A DNA stretch of 64,000 bases from Methanoculleus sp. Its GTDB lineage: Archaea > Halobacteriota > Methanomicrobia > Methanomicrobiales > Methanoculleaceae. Positions 42,198 to 50,470 of the stretch are shown here, one piece after another (the stretch's first letter is position 1; every line of letters begins with the position of its first letter). The notes under the pieces are model-generated. The model saw nothing but the letters and a program-made list of their open reading frames with translations. It did no database searches and was not told the origin of the DNA. The position numbers were made by a program, and so were the translations under genes. The DNA lies in the NCBI RefSeq assembly GCF_020696975.1, contig NZ_JAJGBK010000020.1, positions 1 to 64,000 on the forward strand, written 5' to 3'.

Positions 42198-42746
42198 TCA
42201 GGCGAGATCGAGCTCGCCACGAACCTCCGTGAGCCCGTCTATTGCGAGGCGGTAGAACGTCTCCGTCTCCATAAGAGCCTCGATCATCCGGATCCTCTGC
42301 CGCTCGCACCCGGCGGCAAACGACTTCTCCTTGAACTTCTTCTTCACCGTCCGGGGCGTGACCTCGCCGATCGCCCCGCCCTTCACCAGGGCGCAGGCGA
42401 TGATCAGGCCCGAGACGCTGTCCGCCGCCTGGAGCGCGATCTCGACCGGGCGTTCGTAATCGGAGGTGAGCATATGGTTGTGGCGTCTGACAATCTCCGC
42501 GATCTCCTCTGAGACGCCGTTCTCGACGAGGATCCGGGCGCCTTCGATGCCGTGCCGGTCCATATCTCCGCCGACGAGGTCGTAGTCGATGTCGTGCAGA
42601 AGGCCGATGATCTCCCACGTCGGAGCATCCTCGCCGAGGTGCTCTGCGACCTTCTTCATGATCGCCGCCGTGGCATGGCTGTGTACGATATGCGACGGCG
42701 ACGCCACGTAGCGCCGGAGCAAGGCCAGTGCCTCGTCTCTCTCCAT
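42198..42746 (-). CDS. HD-domain hydrolase
   Basis: 182 residues from ATG 42746; the long track ORF upstream is spurious. Metal ligands: VHSHATAAIMKKVAEH near 20-35 (first His), GLLHDIDYDLVGGDM near 47-61 (HD), and RHNHML near 88-93, then ADSVSGLI near 108 (last Asp). The family includes nucleotide and phosphodiester hydrolases; the substrate is unknown. No Shine-Dalgarno sequence, and CTTATACC about 30 bases upstream suggests a leaderless transcript. It is the first gene of the run ending in alba. Confidence 0.87.
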   Translation of the reverse strand: MERDEALALLRRYVASPSHIVHSHATAAIMKKVAEHLGEDAPTWEIIGLLHDIDYDLVGGDMDRHGIEGARILVENGVSEEIAEIVRRHNHMLTSDYERPVEIALQAADSVSGLIIACALVKGGAIGEVTPRTVKKKFKEKSFAAGCERQRIRMIEALMETETFYRLAIDGLTEVRGELDLA

Positions 42747-42852
42747 GCGGGAAGGGTTATCGACCGCGGGGTATAAGGTTGTGGGTCTTCTGCATCGGCC
42801 CGGAAGCCAGGCCGGGGATAGAGATATACCTGCTCGTATCCCACCTCTGTGC

Positions 42853-43035
42853 ATGAATCTACGGGTCCTTGAGGTGCTGGCCGCGCTCGGATGCCTTGTA
42901 CTGTTTATCCTGCTGCTGGTAATGCTGCCCGGGCTGATGGCGGGGATGGAAGGGTTGTCGTATGTCATGGCGCTGGTCGTCTTTATCGCCGTGCTCAGCA
43001 CCGCGGGTTATATGATCGACAAAGTGACCGCCTGA
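42853..43035 (+). CDS. Small two-helix membrane protein, 60 residues
   Basis: From ATG 42853 (MNLRVLEVLAALGCLVLFIL) there are two hydrophobic helices, residues 6-27 and 37-55, joined by GLMAGMEGLS, ending MIDKVTA. GATATACC lies about 24-31 bases before the ATG, a good position for a leaderless start, which is the reason for this start over the track's 42745. Unknown function. Confidence 0.62.
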   Translation: MNLRVLEVLAALGCLVLFILLLVMLPGLMAGMEGLSYVMALVVFIAVLSTAGYMIDKVTA

Positions 43036-43151
43036 GCGGTCCCGGTCAGTATCTTTTCGTTGAGCAACTTCTTCGTGCGGCACATTCTTAGAATGTCAAC
43101 TCCTCCATAGGTGGAGTCGCAGACCGCACCCTGCGGGTTGGGGCGGTCTCC

Positions 43152-43835
43152 TCATTTCAGCTGCGTACCCACGTAGGTCTCCGGCACCTGGATCTTTACG
43201 TGGTAGGCATCGATGCACCGGGTATTGATGACGAAGTAGTAGTCGCGATATCCCTCGTAGAACGTGCTCGTCCACTGTTCCTTCCTGCGGTCGGGCTCGT
43301 CCTTCATCCCCCTGAAGTCGGGGAAGTTGAGGGTGAAGATCCGGACGAACCGGTTGGGGTCCTGTGCGTCCATGACCTGGCAGTTGAAGAACGGGATCTC
43401 GTCGTTTGATGTCGTGACGTCGGAGTAGTCGAGCCGCCAGATGGGGGATGGGACCCGGACGATCCCGGTCGTCCCCGAATACTGCCCGTCGATCGTCGCG
43501 TAGGTCACCCACCGGGTGGTGCCGGGCATGGTCCCCGGCGGCGGGGTGGTCAGGTTCCGGTGGACCGTCTCTCCGGTCGGGACCTGATAGGTCGCGGGGT
43601 CGACAAACTTGATCCCCTGCGGCTTCCCGTCCCAGGTGGGGACCGGGGTGGGGGTCGGCACCGTGGTCGCGGGGGGCACCGTGGGCGTCCACGCCGGGGT
43701 AAGCGTCGGCTCCGGCTCTTCGGTGCCCCATGGTCCCGGGAGTTCGCCGGTCGCCGCCGGCTTGATCACCAGGGCTACCAGGAGGACGACCGCGATAGCC
43801 AGAACAACGTATATGAAATCCTGTTTCTCAGCCAT
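43152..43835 (-). CDS. Membrane-anchored extracellular protein of unknown function
   Basis: 227 residues. One N-terminal membrane anchor (FIYVVLAIAVVLLVALVI, residues 7-24), then a Pro/Thr-rich stalk (TPAWTPTVPPATTVPTPTPV), then a globular part from about 75 with aromatic-rich segments (SPIWRLDYSDV, FVRIFTLNFPDFRGMKDEPD and GYRDYYFVINTRCIDAYHVK). Two or three cysteines (FFNCQV, TRCIDA) may pair. Likely outside the cell and anchored; no family recognised. It is divergent from the archaellin genes. Confidence 0.75.
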   Translation of the reverse strand: MAEKQDFIYVVLAIAVVLLVALVIKPAATGELPGPWGTEEPEPTLTPAWTPTVPPATTVPTPTPVPTWDGKPQGIKFVDPATYQVPTGETVHRNLTTPPPGTMPGTTRWVTYATIDGQYSGTTGIVRVPSPIWRLDYSDVTTSNDEIPFFNCQVMDAQDPNRFVRIFTLNFPDFRGMKDEPDRRKEQWTSTFYEGYRDYYFVINTRCIDAYHVKIQVPETYVGTQLK

Positions 43836-44195
43836 ACTCTGTTCCTGCCTCTCTTAAGATAAGTCCCGTCTGTGCGGCCCTGCCCTGTCCTTTACCCTCC
43901 GTAGCGGGGGGACCGGGGGATAAATTCCGCGGAGAAATATTATTTCCCCATTCCGGCGCATAACGGAACCTATTTTTCTCTTCCATTAGGTTTGCACTTC
44001 CGGATAAAAATACTTGTCTAAAGTCTCACGAGGCCGACAAATGCCTCCTTATGTCGATTCATTCCTCAAATAACACTGTGAAAAACCTTCATTAGATTAG
44101 ATAGTTTATTATACTAGTTAATGCATATACTTCAAAGAACCGTATTGATCTGGATGAATGTTTCATCCAGGCTCGGTAAATGGAGGAAACGTTTT
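43836..44195 (+). promoter_or_regulatory. Archaellin promoter region
   Basis: 360 bases without a gene, much richer in A and T toward its 3' end. GTTTATTATACT (about 44105-44116) is the best TATA box; transcription would start near 44135, leaving a leader of about 60 bases with GGAGG at 44182-44186. A GC-rich imperfect repeat (CCTCCGTAGCGG / CCGCGGAG) lies at about 43896-43943. The track start at 44121 lies inside this leader. Confidence 0.5.
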
Positions 44196-44789
44196 ATGAG
44201 TAAAATGGTGAGAAATGAAGATGCGTTCACCGGTCTTGAAGCCGCGATCGTCCTGATCGCGTTCATCGTCGTGGCCGCAGTCTTCTCGTACGTCATTCTC
44301 GGCGCCGGGTTCTTCACAACCCAGAAGAGCCAGGAAGTCGTCCACACCGGTGTGGCTCAGACGAGCTCGACGCTCGAGATATCCGGGCCGGTCATCGCTC
44401 AGGCATCGAGTACGGCCAACCTCGGCAATGTACAGTTCTACCTGCAGATTGCGGCCGGCGGAACGTCGGTCGACATGAGGAAAGTAACCTACACGGTAGC
44501 GACAACGGAGCACATCGTAACCTACGTCGATCAGGATGGTACCGGTACCCACAAGGTAATACGGACCCCGGTCGGGCAACAGGTCACCGACGACCATATG
44601 CTCGAGAAGCACGAGATGGTCATGATCACGATCCCGCTGACCGGGGCCGATGAGTTTGTGGGTGATAATATACTCACGCCGAACACCCCGTTCAACATCG
44701 ATATCAAGCCGGATATCGGTGCCGCACTCGGGATGACGAAGGTCGTGCCCCCGTCGTTGCTTAAAGACCGCAGCTACGAGCTGTACTGA
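44196..44789 (+). CDS. arlB1: Archaellin 1
   Basis: 197 residues from ATG 44196, which has GGAGG 9 bases upstream. The class III signal peptide is MSKMVRNEDA followed by the hydrophobic FTGLEAAIVLIAFIVVAAVF; a prepilin-type peptidase (not in the window) would cut just before or near FTGLE. After the helix, GAGFFTTQKSQEVVHTGVAQ is the standard archaellin start of the beta domain. It is the filament subunit. The next archaellin shares nearly the same first 50 residues; beta domains differ. Confidence 0.96.
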   Translation: MSKMVRNEDAFTGLEAAIVLIAFIVVAAVFSYVILGAGFFTTQKSQEVVHTGVAQTSSTLEISGPVIAQASSTANLGNVQFYLQIAAGGTSVDMRKVTYTVATTEHIVTYVDQDGTGTHKVIRTPVGQQVTDDHMLEKHEMVMITIPLTGADEFVGDNILTPNTPFNIDIKPDIGAALGMTKVVPPSLLKDRSYELY

Positions 44790-44800
44790 GGTGATGAAAC

Positions 44801-45430
44801 ATGAGATCTTTAATCAAGCATGATGATGCATTCACCGGGCTCGAGGCCGCGATCGTGTTGATCGCGTTCATCGTCGTGGCCGCGGTGTTCTCATACGTGG
44901 TGCTCGGCGCCGGCTTCTTCACGACCCAGAAGAGTCAGGAAGTCGTCCACACAGGTGTACAGCAGGCAAGTTCCAGCATGGAGGTTATCGGTAACGTCTA
45001 CGGCGTAGCGACGACCGCATCGGAAAACCTGGCGTATGTCCAGTTCACCGTCGGCAACACGGCCGGCGGCACCGCGCTTGACGTCAGCAAGATGGTTGTC
45101 TCCTACCTCGATGGAGAGACAAGGTCCGCGGATGTTGAATTCGTGGACGATGAAGATGGCGATACCCTGAAGGAAACGTTGAAATCGGCATCGGCATCCA
45201 TGGATGGAACTGCTGGCAATATGGGTAAGTGGGGTATCATCGAGAAGGTCAACGCAAACGACAACGATGTCCTTGAACCCGGCGAGCAGTTCGTCATCGG
45301 GGTCTCGACGCCGACGACCCTGACGGCAAACACGCCGTTCTCGGTTAACCTGCAGCCCTCCGTGGGTGCGGTCTTCGCACTGCAGAAGACTCTCCCGCCG
45401 GCGCTCCACAGGGTGAACATTCTCTACTAA
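44801..45430 (+). CDS. arlB2: Archaellin 2
   Basis: 209 residues. The N-terminus after the short leader is virtually that of archaellin 1 (DDAFTGLEAAIVLIAF..., GFFTTQKSQEVVHTGVQQ). The outer domain is different and more acidic (DVEFVDDEDGDTLKETLKSA near 105-125). AGGTGATG lies 5 bases before the start, 11 bases after the first archaellin. A T7 run after the stop suggests that the two form a unit apart from the motor genes 3 kb on. Confidence 0.96.
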   Translation: MRSLIKHDDAFTGLEAAIVLIAFIVVAAVFSYVVLGAGFFTTQKSQEVVHTGVQQASSSMEVIGNVYGVATTASENLAYVQFTVGNTAGGTALDVSKMVVSYLDGETRSADVEFVDDEDGDTLKETLKSASASMDGTAGNMGKWGIIEKVNANDNDVLEPGEQFVIGVSTPTTLTANTPFSVNLQPSVGAVFALQKTLPPALHRVNILY

Positions 45431-45434
45431 TCTC

Positions 45435-45441
45435 TTTTTTT
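45435..45441 (+). terminator. T-run after the archaellin genes
   Basis: Seven T right after the stop (TAATCTCTTTTTTTCTC). It separates the abundant archaellin message from the following 717-base gap. Confidence 0.55.
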
Positions 45442-46147
45442 CTCAGGGTTCCAATACCGGACGACTCGACCCGGCAGCGGCAACCCACGCAGGGTAGATA
45501 GACAACGCCCCTCCACTGTACGCGTTGTGATTGTCACGGCATCCGCCGTTGCAAGGAGATTATCTGGGCGGGGTTTTTCTCATTTTATCATGGTTTCCAT
45601 GCGGGGGGAGGAGTTTAAGCATCGTTAGGCGCAGGGATCACAAAGTCCGGTCGATGAGTCCAGGGAGCCCCCTTCGCACCTGACGGTGTTCGAGTTCCAG
45701 GCCGTCCTGTTCGTCGCACTTCGCAGCCTCGCGTCTTTCCTGTGGGGTCGTGAAACCGTTCTTAAATTGCCTTGTGATTGAAGATCTGGATAGTAAGGCA
45801 TTCCGGAGTGTTGGGCGTTCCCCGCCCGTTCGCTGATATGACTTCCATCGGGAATCGGCGAGCGGGGACGGCTGGCGGTTGGCCGGGGGTTTCAAAAAAT
45901 TCAAAGAATTTCGAGATGCGAATGTAGTGAGCGTGAGCACAAAAGGCGCGAGGACGCGATCGGGGGGCGCACCCTGCGGAACGGCGGGTGCATGAGCACC
46001 GCACCTCGCGGTGGGGTGCCCCCTCTCCCCCGAGGGCACATCATCTACCGTTTCTGTCGATAACCATTATTTTGCGTCGTGAGGAGTCAGGGTGAGCTTG
46101 GACGATCCCCCTTCGCGTTTTCGCGATTTCAGGCAAAAAAGAATGCG
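45442..46147. repeat. Gene-free gap with hairpin-family copies
   Basis: No convincing gene; the 133-codon minus-strand ORF is low-complexity and repeat-derived. GCACC-TGAC-GGTGT with TCGAGTTC after it (45676-45697) is a copy of the hairpin-plus-linker unit of 25.5 kb. CACC-TCGC-GGTG (46002-46013) is another. ACAACGC/GCGTTGT flanks CCTCCACTGTAC near 45503-45529, a partial copy of the second dispersed repeat. Confidence 0.5.
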
Positions 46148-48070
46148 TTAGAGATTTTCCAGCCCTGAAACTCCGATACAGTTCTGGTAGAGCGTCTCGA
46201 CGAGGGGTATCCAGAGCGGATAGCCGTTGAACTTCGCCACGGAGTAGAAAAAGACCATCATCAACTGCCACGCGAACGGCACGGCGACGAGGAGGAGCAG
46301 GACTGCTGCAATCCAGGTGTCCGGGATGCCGAACCGTTTCCTTGCCACGATGAGGATGAGGGTCACGGCAAGCAGTACGAATGTGATCTGCGTGAAGAAC
46401 ATTGTGTAACCGGCATACAGGCCGTCGTAGGGCTGGATAAGCATCATGGCGACAAGCAGCGCCGGAGCGGAGACAGCAACGACGGCGATCTGCCACAACG
46501 TCCTCCGCTTCGGGTCAATAGTCCCGTTCAGGCGCGATATGGCGTAGACCCCGAGCAGCCCTGCGGGAAGGTAGAAGGGAGCGAGGTAGCGGATGTCCGG
46601 GACGATGCCGTGGCTGGCGTTCAGCCCCGGAAGGCTCCGGGCATAGGCGACCCAGACGGCGCAGGCTATGGCGACGAGGAAGGCCGCCACCGCGAGATGT
46701 GGTGGGCGCTCGCCCCTCCGGCAGTCCAGGTAGAGCACCGGGAGCAGGACGAGCGCAAGGACAATCAGCGGCGAGACCGCGACGAGGCTCATGTTCCCGG
46801 ATGCTGGGGCAAAGAGGATGCCGAAGATATCGCCGGGCAGGGTTGAGAACGATGGGGAGAAGTGGTTCGCAAGAACCGAGAGGAACCCTGATAAACCTCC
46901 CGACGGCGCCGGCACCGACTGGACGACACCGTTTACCGCCTCGCCCGCACCGATGATCTCCTCTCCTGAGGCACCGGCGAGGAGCCGCTTCTCGTAGACG
47001 TAGAATGCGGGCACCAGGGGATTCCCGGTCACGAGGGCGTTGTTTACGAGGAGCGGGAGGGCCCCCGCGAGCGTGGCAAGGGGTGCGCAGAGCACCCTTA
47101 TCGCTTCTATCAGGGGCTGCTCCAGGAGGCCGCGGGAGATCTGGAGCCCGATGTAGTAGAGCGCGGCAACGACGAAGACCGTAAACCCGACCTCCGGCCT
47201 CGCCCACGCGAGCAGCCCGATGAACGCAAACCCGAGGGCGGCATCTCTGAGGCCTCCGTACCGGATGTGGCGCACCAGAAAGAGGATGACCGCCGCGGTC
47301 ATTGCTATCAGCAGTATATGGTCCTTTGCGTTCGATGCCCAGAAGACATAGGATGAACAGGAGATGCAGGCGATCGTCCCGAAGATTGAGAACCAGGTAT
47401 CCTCGAAGAGGATCCTGCAGGTGAGGTGGATCATCACCGCAAGCGCGGCAAAAAGAAGGTGATTGGTGAAGATCACCGCTGCGGTCTCCACGGGTGCATC
47501 CGGGGCTGTGAGCGGCCACGGGTAGTAGAGGGCAAGGTTTGCGAGCAGTCCTAAGAATGCCGCGCCGATGATAAGCCAGGTCCACCGGACCCCGCGCCAC
47601 CGGGCGTACTCCGGCCGATAGGCGTCGACCAGCACTGCCATCGCGACCGGGAGTATCGACCAGAGGAATATGATGACCAGCCTGAACTGGTCGCCGAAGA
47701 GCCCGAAGAGCCAGAGGGCGGGAAGCGAGAGGACGGGGAGCATCATCGTATAGCCGAGGAGGTTATGGCGTGCCTGGAAGTAGGGCCCCGGCGTCCCATT
47801 CAGGAATGTGCCGTACTTCCCCTCGTTCACGATGATCTGGTGTCCCTCACCAAGTTGGTGAAGCTGGTTGACTGTGATCCACTCGTCGTTCAAGAAGAGC
47901 GCCGGATTCGAGAACGTCATGGTGAAGAAGAGCGCGAAGAGGAAGATGAGCACCGGTATGAGGTTCCTGTTCAAAAAACAGGATATCTGACCCTGCTCTG
48001 GAGGACTCTGATTGTTGCTCTCCTGATCTTGCTGAACCTTCTTTGTTGACTTTTGTCGTTGCGAACTCAT
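46148..48070 (-). CDS. Large membrane protein resembling GT-C/PMT-type glycosyltransferases
   Basis: 640 residues with about 13 hydrophobic segments. After a Gln/Ser/Lys-rich cytoplasmic tail (SSQRQKSTKKVQQDQESNNQ) and the first helix comes an acidic loop NPALFLNDEWITVNQLHQLG near 55-75; a D-E pair in the first outer loop is the usual metal/lipid-sugar site of GT-C enzymes. A long loop near 360-400 (GNPLVPAFYVYEKRLL) is on the opposite side. The function (perhaps archaellin or surface-protein glycosylation, given the neighbours) is inference; no sugar can be named. Confidence 0.62.
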   Translation of the reverse strand: MSSQRQKSTKKVQQDQESNNQSPPEQGQISCFLNRNLIPVLIFLFALFFTMTFSNPALFLNDEWITVNQLHQLGEGHQIIVNEGKYGTFLNGTPGPYFQARHNLLGYTMMLPVLSLPALWLFGLFGDQFRLVIIFLWSILPVAMAVLVDAYRPEYARWRGVRWTWLIIGAAFLGLLANLALYYPWPLTAPDAPVETAAVIFTNHLLFAALAVMIHLTCRILFEDTWFSIFGTIACISCSSYVFWASNAKDHILLIAMTAAVILFLVRHIRYGGLRDAALGFAFIGLLAWARPEVGFTVFVVAALYYIGLQISRGLLEQPLIEAIRVLCAPLATLAGALPLLVNNALVTGNPLVPAFYVYEKRLLAGASGEEIIGAGEAVNGVVQSVPAPSGGLSGFLSVLANHFSPSFSTLPGDIFGILFAPASGNMSLVAVSPLIVLALVLLPVLYLDCRRGERPPHLAVAAFLVAIACAVWVAYARSLPGLNASHGIVPDIRYLAPFYLPAGLLGVYAISRLNGTIDPKRRTLWQIAVVAVSAPALLVAMMLIQPYDGLYAGYTMFFTQITFVLLAVTLILIVARKRFGIPDTWIAAVLLLLVAVPFAWQLMMVFFYSVAKFNGYPLWIPLVETLYQNCIGVSGLENL

Positions 48071-48710
48071 TATAACCGCCCGGATAACGTGTACGAGGAG
48101 TAAATCTACTGTTCAGTATTTTAGGATCCGCTAATTTTAATATCTTCTCAAATACTTCCTTTTACAAATGCGGAATGTATATATTGTATATTGGGTTGCA
48201 GTCCGGGGCGGCATCCATCTCCCCCAAAGAACGCTGGAACCCTGGACTCGATGCCGATAGGCGGCGTCCGAAGCGCGAGAGACTCCTGGTTTAATGCCAG
48301 GCTACATCCTTTCACCACATCAGCATCAGTTTTGATGCACCCAATTGAAGTGAATACTTTCTGCTAGCCGGGGATGCATGCGTTGCTTTCGCAAGTGGTA
48401 CGGTTGCACCGACCCCGGGGAGACCGGCAGCGAATAGTGCGCCCCGGCACATGCCCGGGAGATGCAGTTGGGCCCGAACCGGGGAGGCTAACTCTGGCTT
48501 CAACAAACAATGGTCAATAAGGGCCCCGCCCGCTCTCCTGCCGGATACCTTTGAGTGGTGCGTGGCCGGGCCCCGGGCCATATTCGAGCGTTCATGAGTT
48601 TTTAAACCCAACAGGCTGCACAGAACAAACGGAAGCTGCCAAGACGCCAGGAAAAACATTATCCACATAAGAAAACTTTATAGTCAATGACATAGATATA
48701 ATCTGATATT
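48071..48710. other. 640-base gap with dense hairpins and two promoters
   Basis: TGTATATATTGTATATTGG at about 48177-48195 is a strong TATA region with no gene after it. Downstream are several hairpins: CCTGG/CCAGG with a 7-base loop near 48287, GCATC/GATGC near 48323, CCGGGG/CCCCGG enclosing TTGC-TTTC-GCAA near 48367-48423, and CCCCGGCACATGCCCGGG near 48443. CTTTATAG (48676-48683) is the promoter of the arl motor genes. The 118-codon minus-strand ORF looks spurious. A structured non-coding RNA is possible; I do not recognise RNase P or SRP RNA in it. Confidence 0.45.
48676..48683 (+). promoter_or_regulatory. TATA box of the arlDE-J/cheF operon
   Basis: CTTTATAG, 28-35 bases before the ATG 48711, so the long operon transcript would be leaderless. 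A second AT stretch (AGATATAATCTG) is closer to the start. Confidence 0.5.
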
Positions 48711-49496
48711 ATGGTGGGGGTAGATCAGGCTCAGATTGATAAAATACTCTCCGGCGCATCCTCAGAGGACCCGGAGGCCCGTCTCGATACACTTGAGAGG
48801 GAGCTGGACTTTGTCAAGACCTCGATCAAGCGGCTGCTCATAGATCTCAGAGAGCGGATGAACGAACTGGACAATCCGTTCACGAGCGCCGCCGCATCCT
48901 ACTCGGCAAACCGGTTCGAGCCGCCGGATGTTGCCGGGGATGCCGCGGATGAGGATTCGGTACCGGACGATACAGCCGATATAGTTGGTCCGGAGATTGG
49001 TGCAGGAGAGGAAGTCGCCGGCCTCGTCGACGGCCTCTTCCCGGCCGACCTCGGAACGGCTTTCCCCCCTGCGGGCGGCGCGATCGCTTTAGCGCAGGAG
49101 AAACCCGCGGGAAAACTCAAACTCCAGATGGTCCACCGGCTTTTTGCGTGGGTGAACCAGGGGTGCGGCAAGTATGGGCACGAGCGCATGATAATCATGA
49201 TCGATGCCTACCGATCGATGGGCTATATCAACGAGGACGTCTCCGAGCAGATCCGGGAGATCATGCGGATGGTTCCCGAGACCCGCAGAGACGTCGCGGA
49301 GATCGGCCCAAACGAGTTTGTCTCAGAACTCTATGTCTTAAACCGGATCCTGGATCCCGACGATGCAACGCTTGATAGGGACATGATCGAAGTGATGATG
49401 CTTGCTCACCGCCGCCCGGGAGAGCAAGGCGTCGGGGCACCTTCGCGGGAACGGGATGCCGGTGACACCTGGATCGAGTTGCTGGACAGGATATGA
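48711..49496 (+). CDS. Archaellum accessory protein with FlaD/E-type domain
   Basis: 261 residues. The N-terminal 65 residues are helical with coiled-coil character (DTLERELDFVKTSIKRLLID, LRERMNELDNP), a FlaC-like feature. An acidic low-complexity linker spans 70-130. The domain near 140-190 (HRLFAWVNQGCGKYGHERMI, then YRSMGYINEDVSEQI) matches the FlaD/E family pattern W-x-G-x-Y-x-G-x-I-x-E-x-V. FlaC/D/E proteins form the cytoplasmic ring that connects CheF to the motor (from work on other archaea). It is first in the motor operon. Confidence 0.85.
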   Translation: MVGVDQAQIDKILSGASSEDPEARLDTLERELDFVKTSIKRLLIDLRERMNELDNPFTSAAASYSANRFEPPDVAGDAADEDSVPDDTADIVGPEIGAGEEVAGLVDGLFPADLGTAFPPAGGAIALAQEKPAGKLKLQMVHRLFAWVNQGCGKYGHERMIIMIDAYRSMGYINEDVSEQIREIMRMVPETRRDVAEIGPNEFVSELYVLNRILDPDDATLDRDMIEVMMLAHRRPGEQGVGAPSRERDAGDTWIELLDRI

Positions 49497-49499
49497 TGG

Positions 49500-49997
49500 A
49501 TGTCGAGTGAAACCTTCACCACAGCGATGTTCCTCATCGCTGCCATCATCTCGGCCGGGGTGCTTGTTAACGCAACGTTTCCGGTAATCTACACTCTCTC
49601 CAGCACGATATCGTCGTCGTCCCATAACGTAGACGAGCGGCTGAGCACAGACGTGAAGATCATCACGACGTATGCCAGCGATGGGGGCAACAATGCCAGC
49701 ATATGGATAAAAAACATTGGTACCGGCCGGATCGCCGATGCCGACATCCGGCAGGCCGATGTCTTCCTCGGGCCCCTGAACAACTTTGTCAGGCTCGACC
49801 TGATATCAGGCCCGCCGCAATCGGAGAACCAGTGGAGTTACACGATCATCAAGGACACCAACAACTACTGGGACCCCGGCGAGACACTCCATATCAGCGC
49901 AAAGACCGAGATCCCGGCGAAAAAGGGGGTCGTCTACTTCCAGTTTGTCCTCCCCACAGGGCTCTCCCGGTCGACTACGTTCACCGCGAGTGATTAA
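49500..49997 (+). CDS. arlF: Archaellum stator-associated protein ArlF (FlaF)
   Basis: 165 residues. One N-terminal hydrophobic helix (TTAMFLIAAIISAGVLVNAT, about 7-26), then a beta-sandwich-like pseudoperiplasmic domain with VKIITTYASDGGNNASIWIK and ETLHISAKTEIPAKKGVVYF. FlaF is known to bind the S-layer and FlaG, anchoring the motor. The start is 3 bases after the preceding stop. Confidence 0.9.
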   Translation: MSSETFTTAMFLIAAIISAGVLVNATFPVIYTLSSTISSSSHNVDERLSTDVKIITTYASDGGNNASIWIKNIGTGRIADADIRQADVFLGPLNNFVRLDLISGPPQSENQWSYTIIKDTNNYWDPGETLHISAKTEIPAKKGVVYFQFVLPTGLSRSTTFTASD

Positions 49998-49999
49998 CC

Positions 50000-50470
50000 A
50001 TGGGCGCAGGGTCTCTCGTCGCGTCTGCCATCGGCATCCTCCTCCTGGTTTTCACGGCCTACGTCCTGATCGGCGGCACCCTTGCCACCACGGAGGTGAT
50101 GGTCGAGGCGCAGGGCAACCTCATTGTGCACCAGGAAGCCCGTATGCGAACCGCAATCGAGATCCAGAACATGACAATCGACGACCGGACCCTCTATGTC
50201 GAGGTGAAGAACACCGGTAGCGAGCCGATCGTCGATATCCCGGCTACCGACGTCTTCCTTCTGAACGAGGGAGTCCCGGCCCATATCCCCTATGGCATCG
50301 CCGGGTGGGACTGGGAGAACATAGACCCTGACGACATCCATCCGGGCGAACTCGACCCCGGTGAAACCCTCAATATCTCGGTTGAATTCGGGGAAACCCG
50401 TCCCGGGTGGGTCCAGATCGTCACCCCGAACGGGGTCACCAGTTCAGCATACATAAACTCAGGTGAATGA
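50000..50470 (+). CDS. arlG: Archaellum stator-associated protein ArlG (FlaG)
   Basis: 156 residues. N-terminal helix SAIGILLLVFTAYVLIGGTL, then a beta domain (TAIEIQNMTIDDRTLYVEVK, and EPIVDIPATDVFLLNEG) similar in layout to the preceding ArlF, as expected for the FlaF-FlaG pair. It is linked to ArlF by 2 bases and to arlH by a 4-base overlap (ATGA). Confidence 0.9.
   Translation: MGAGSLVASAIGILLLVFTAYVLIGGTLATTEVMVEAQGNLIVHQEARMRTAIEIQNMTIDDRTLYVEVKNTGSEPIVDIPATDVFLLNEGVPAHIPYGIAGWDWENIDPDDIHPGELDPGETLNISVEFGETRPGWVQIVTPNGVTSSAYINSGE

Noticed and set aside
42745-43001. 5' extension of the HD-domain ORF to 43001
   Set aside because: The extra residues overlap a plausible small membrane-protein gene on the other strand, and a TATA box supports ATG 42746.
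45638-46039. 133-codon minus-strand ORF in the archaellin gap
   Set aside because: Low-complexity and repeat-derived, with no start signals; contains the hairpin repeat.
48200-48660. RNase P or SRP RNA
   Set aside because: I could not find the GAGGAAAGTCC-type P4 core or the GGTCAGGTCCGGAAGGAAGC-type SRP core on either strand.
48312-48668. 118-codon minus-strand ORF before the arl motor operon
   Set aside because: No promoter or ribosome-binding site, no family resemblance, and it crosses dense hairpins.
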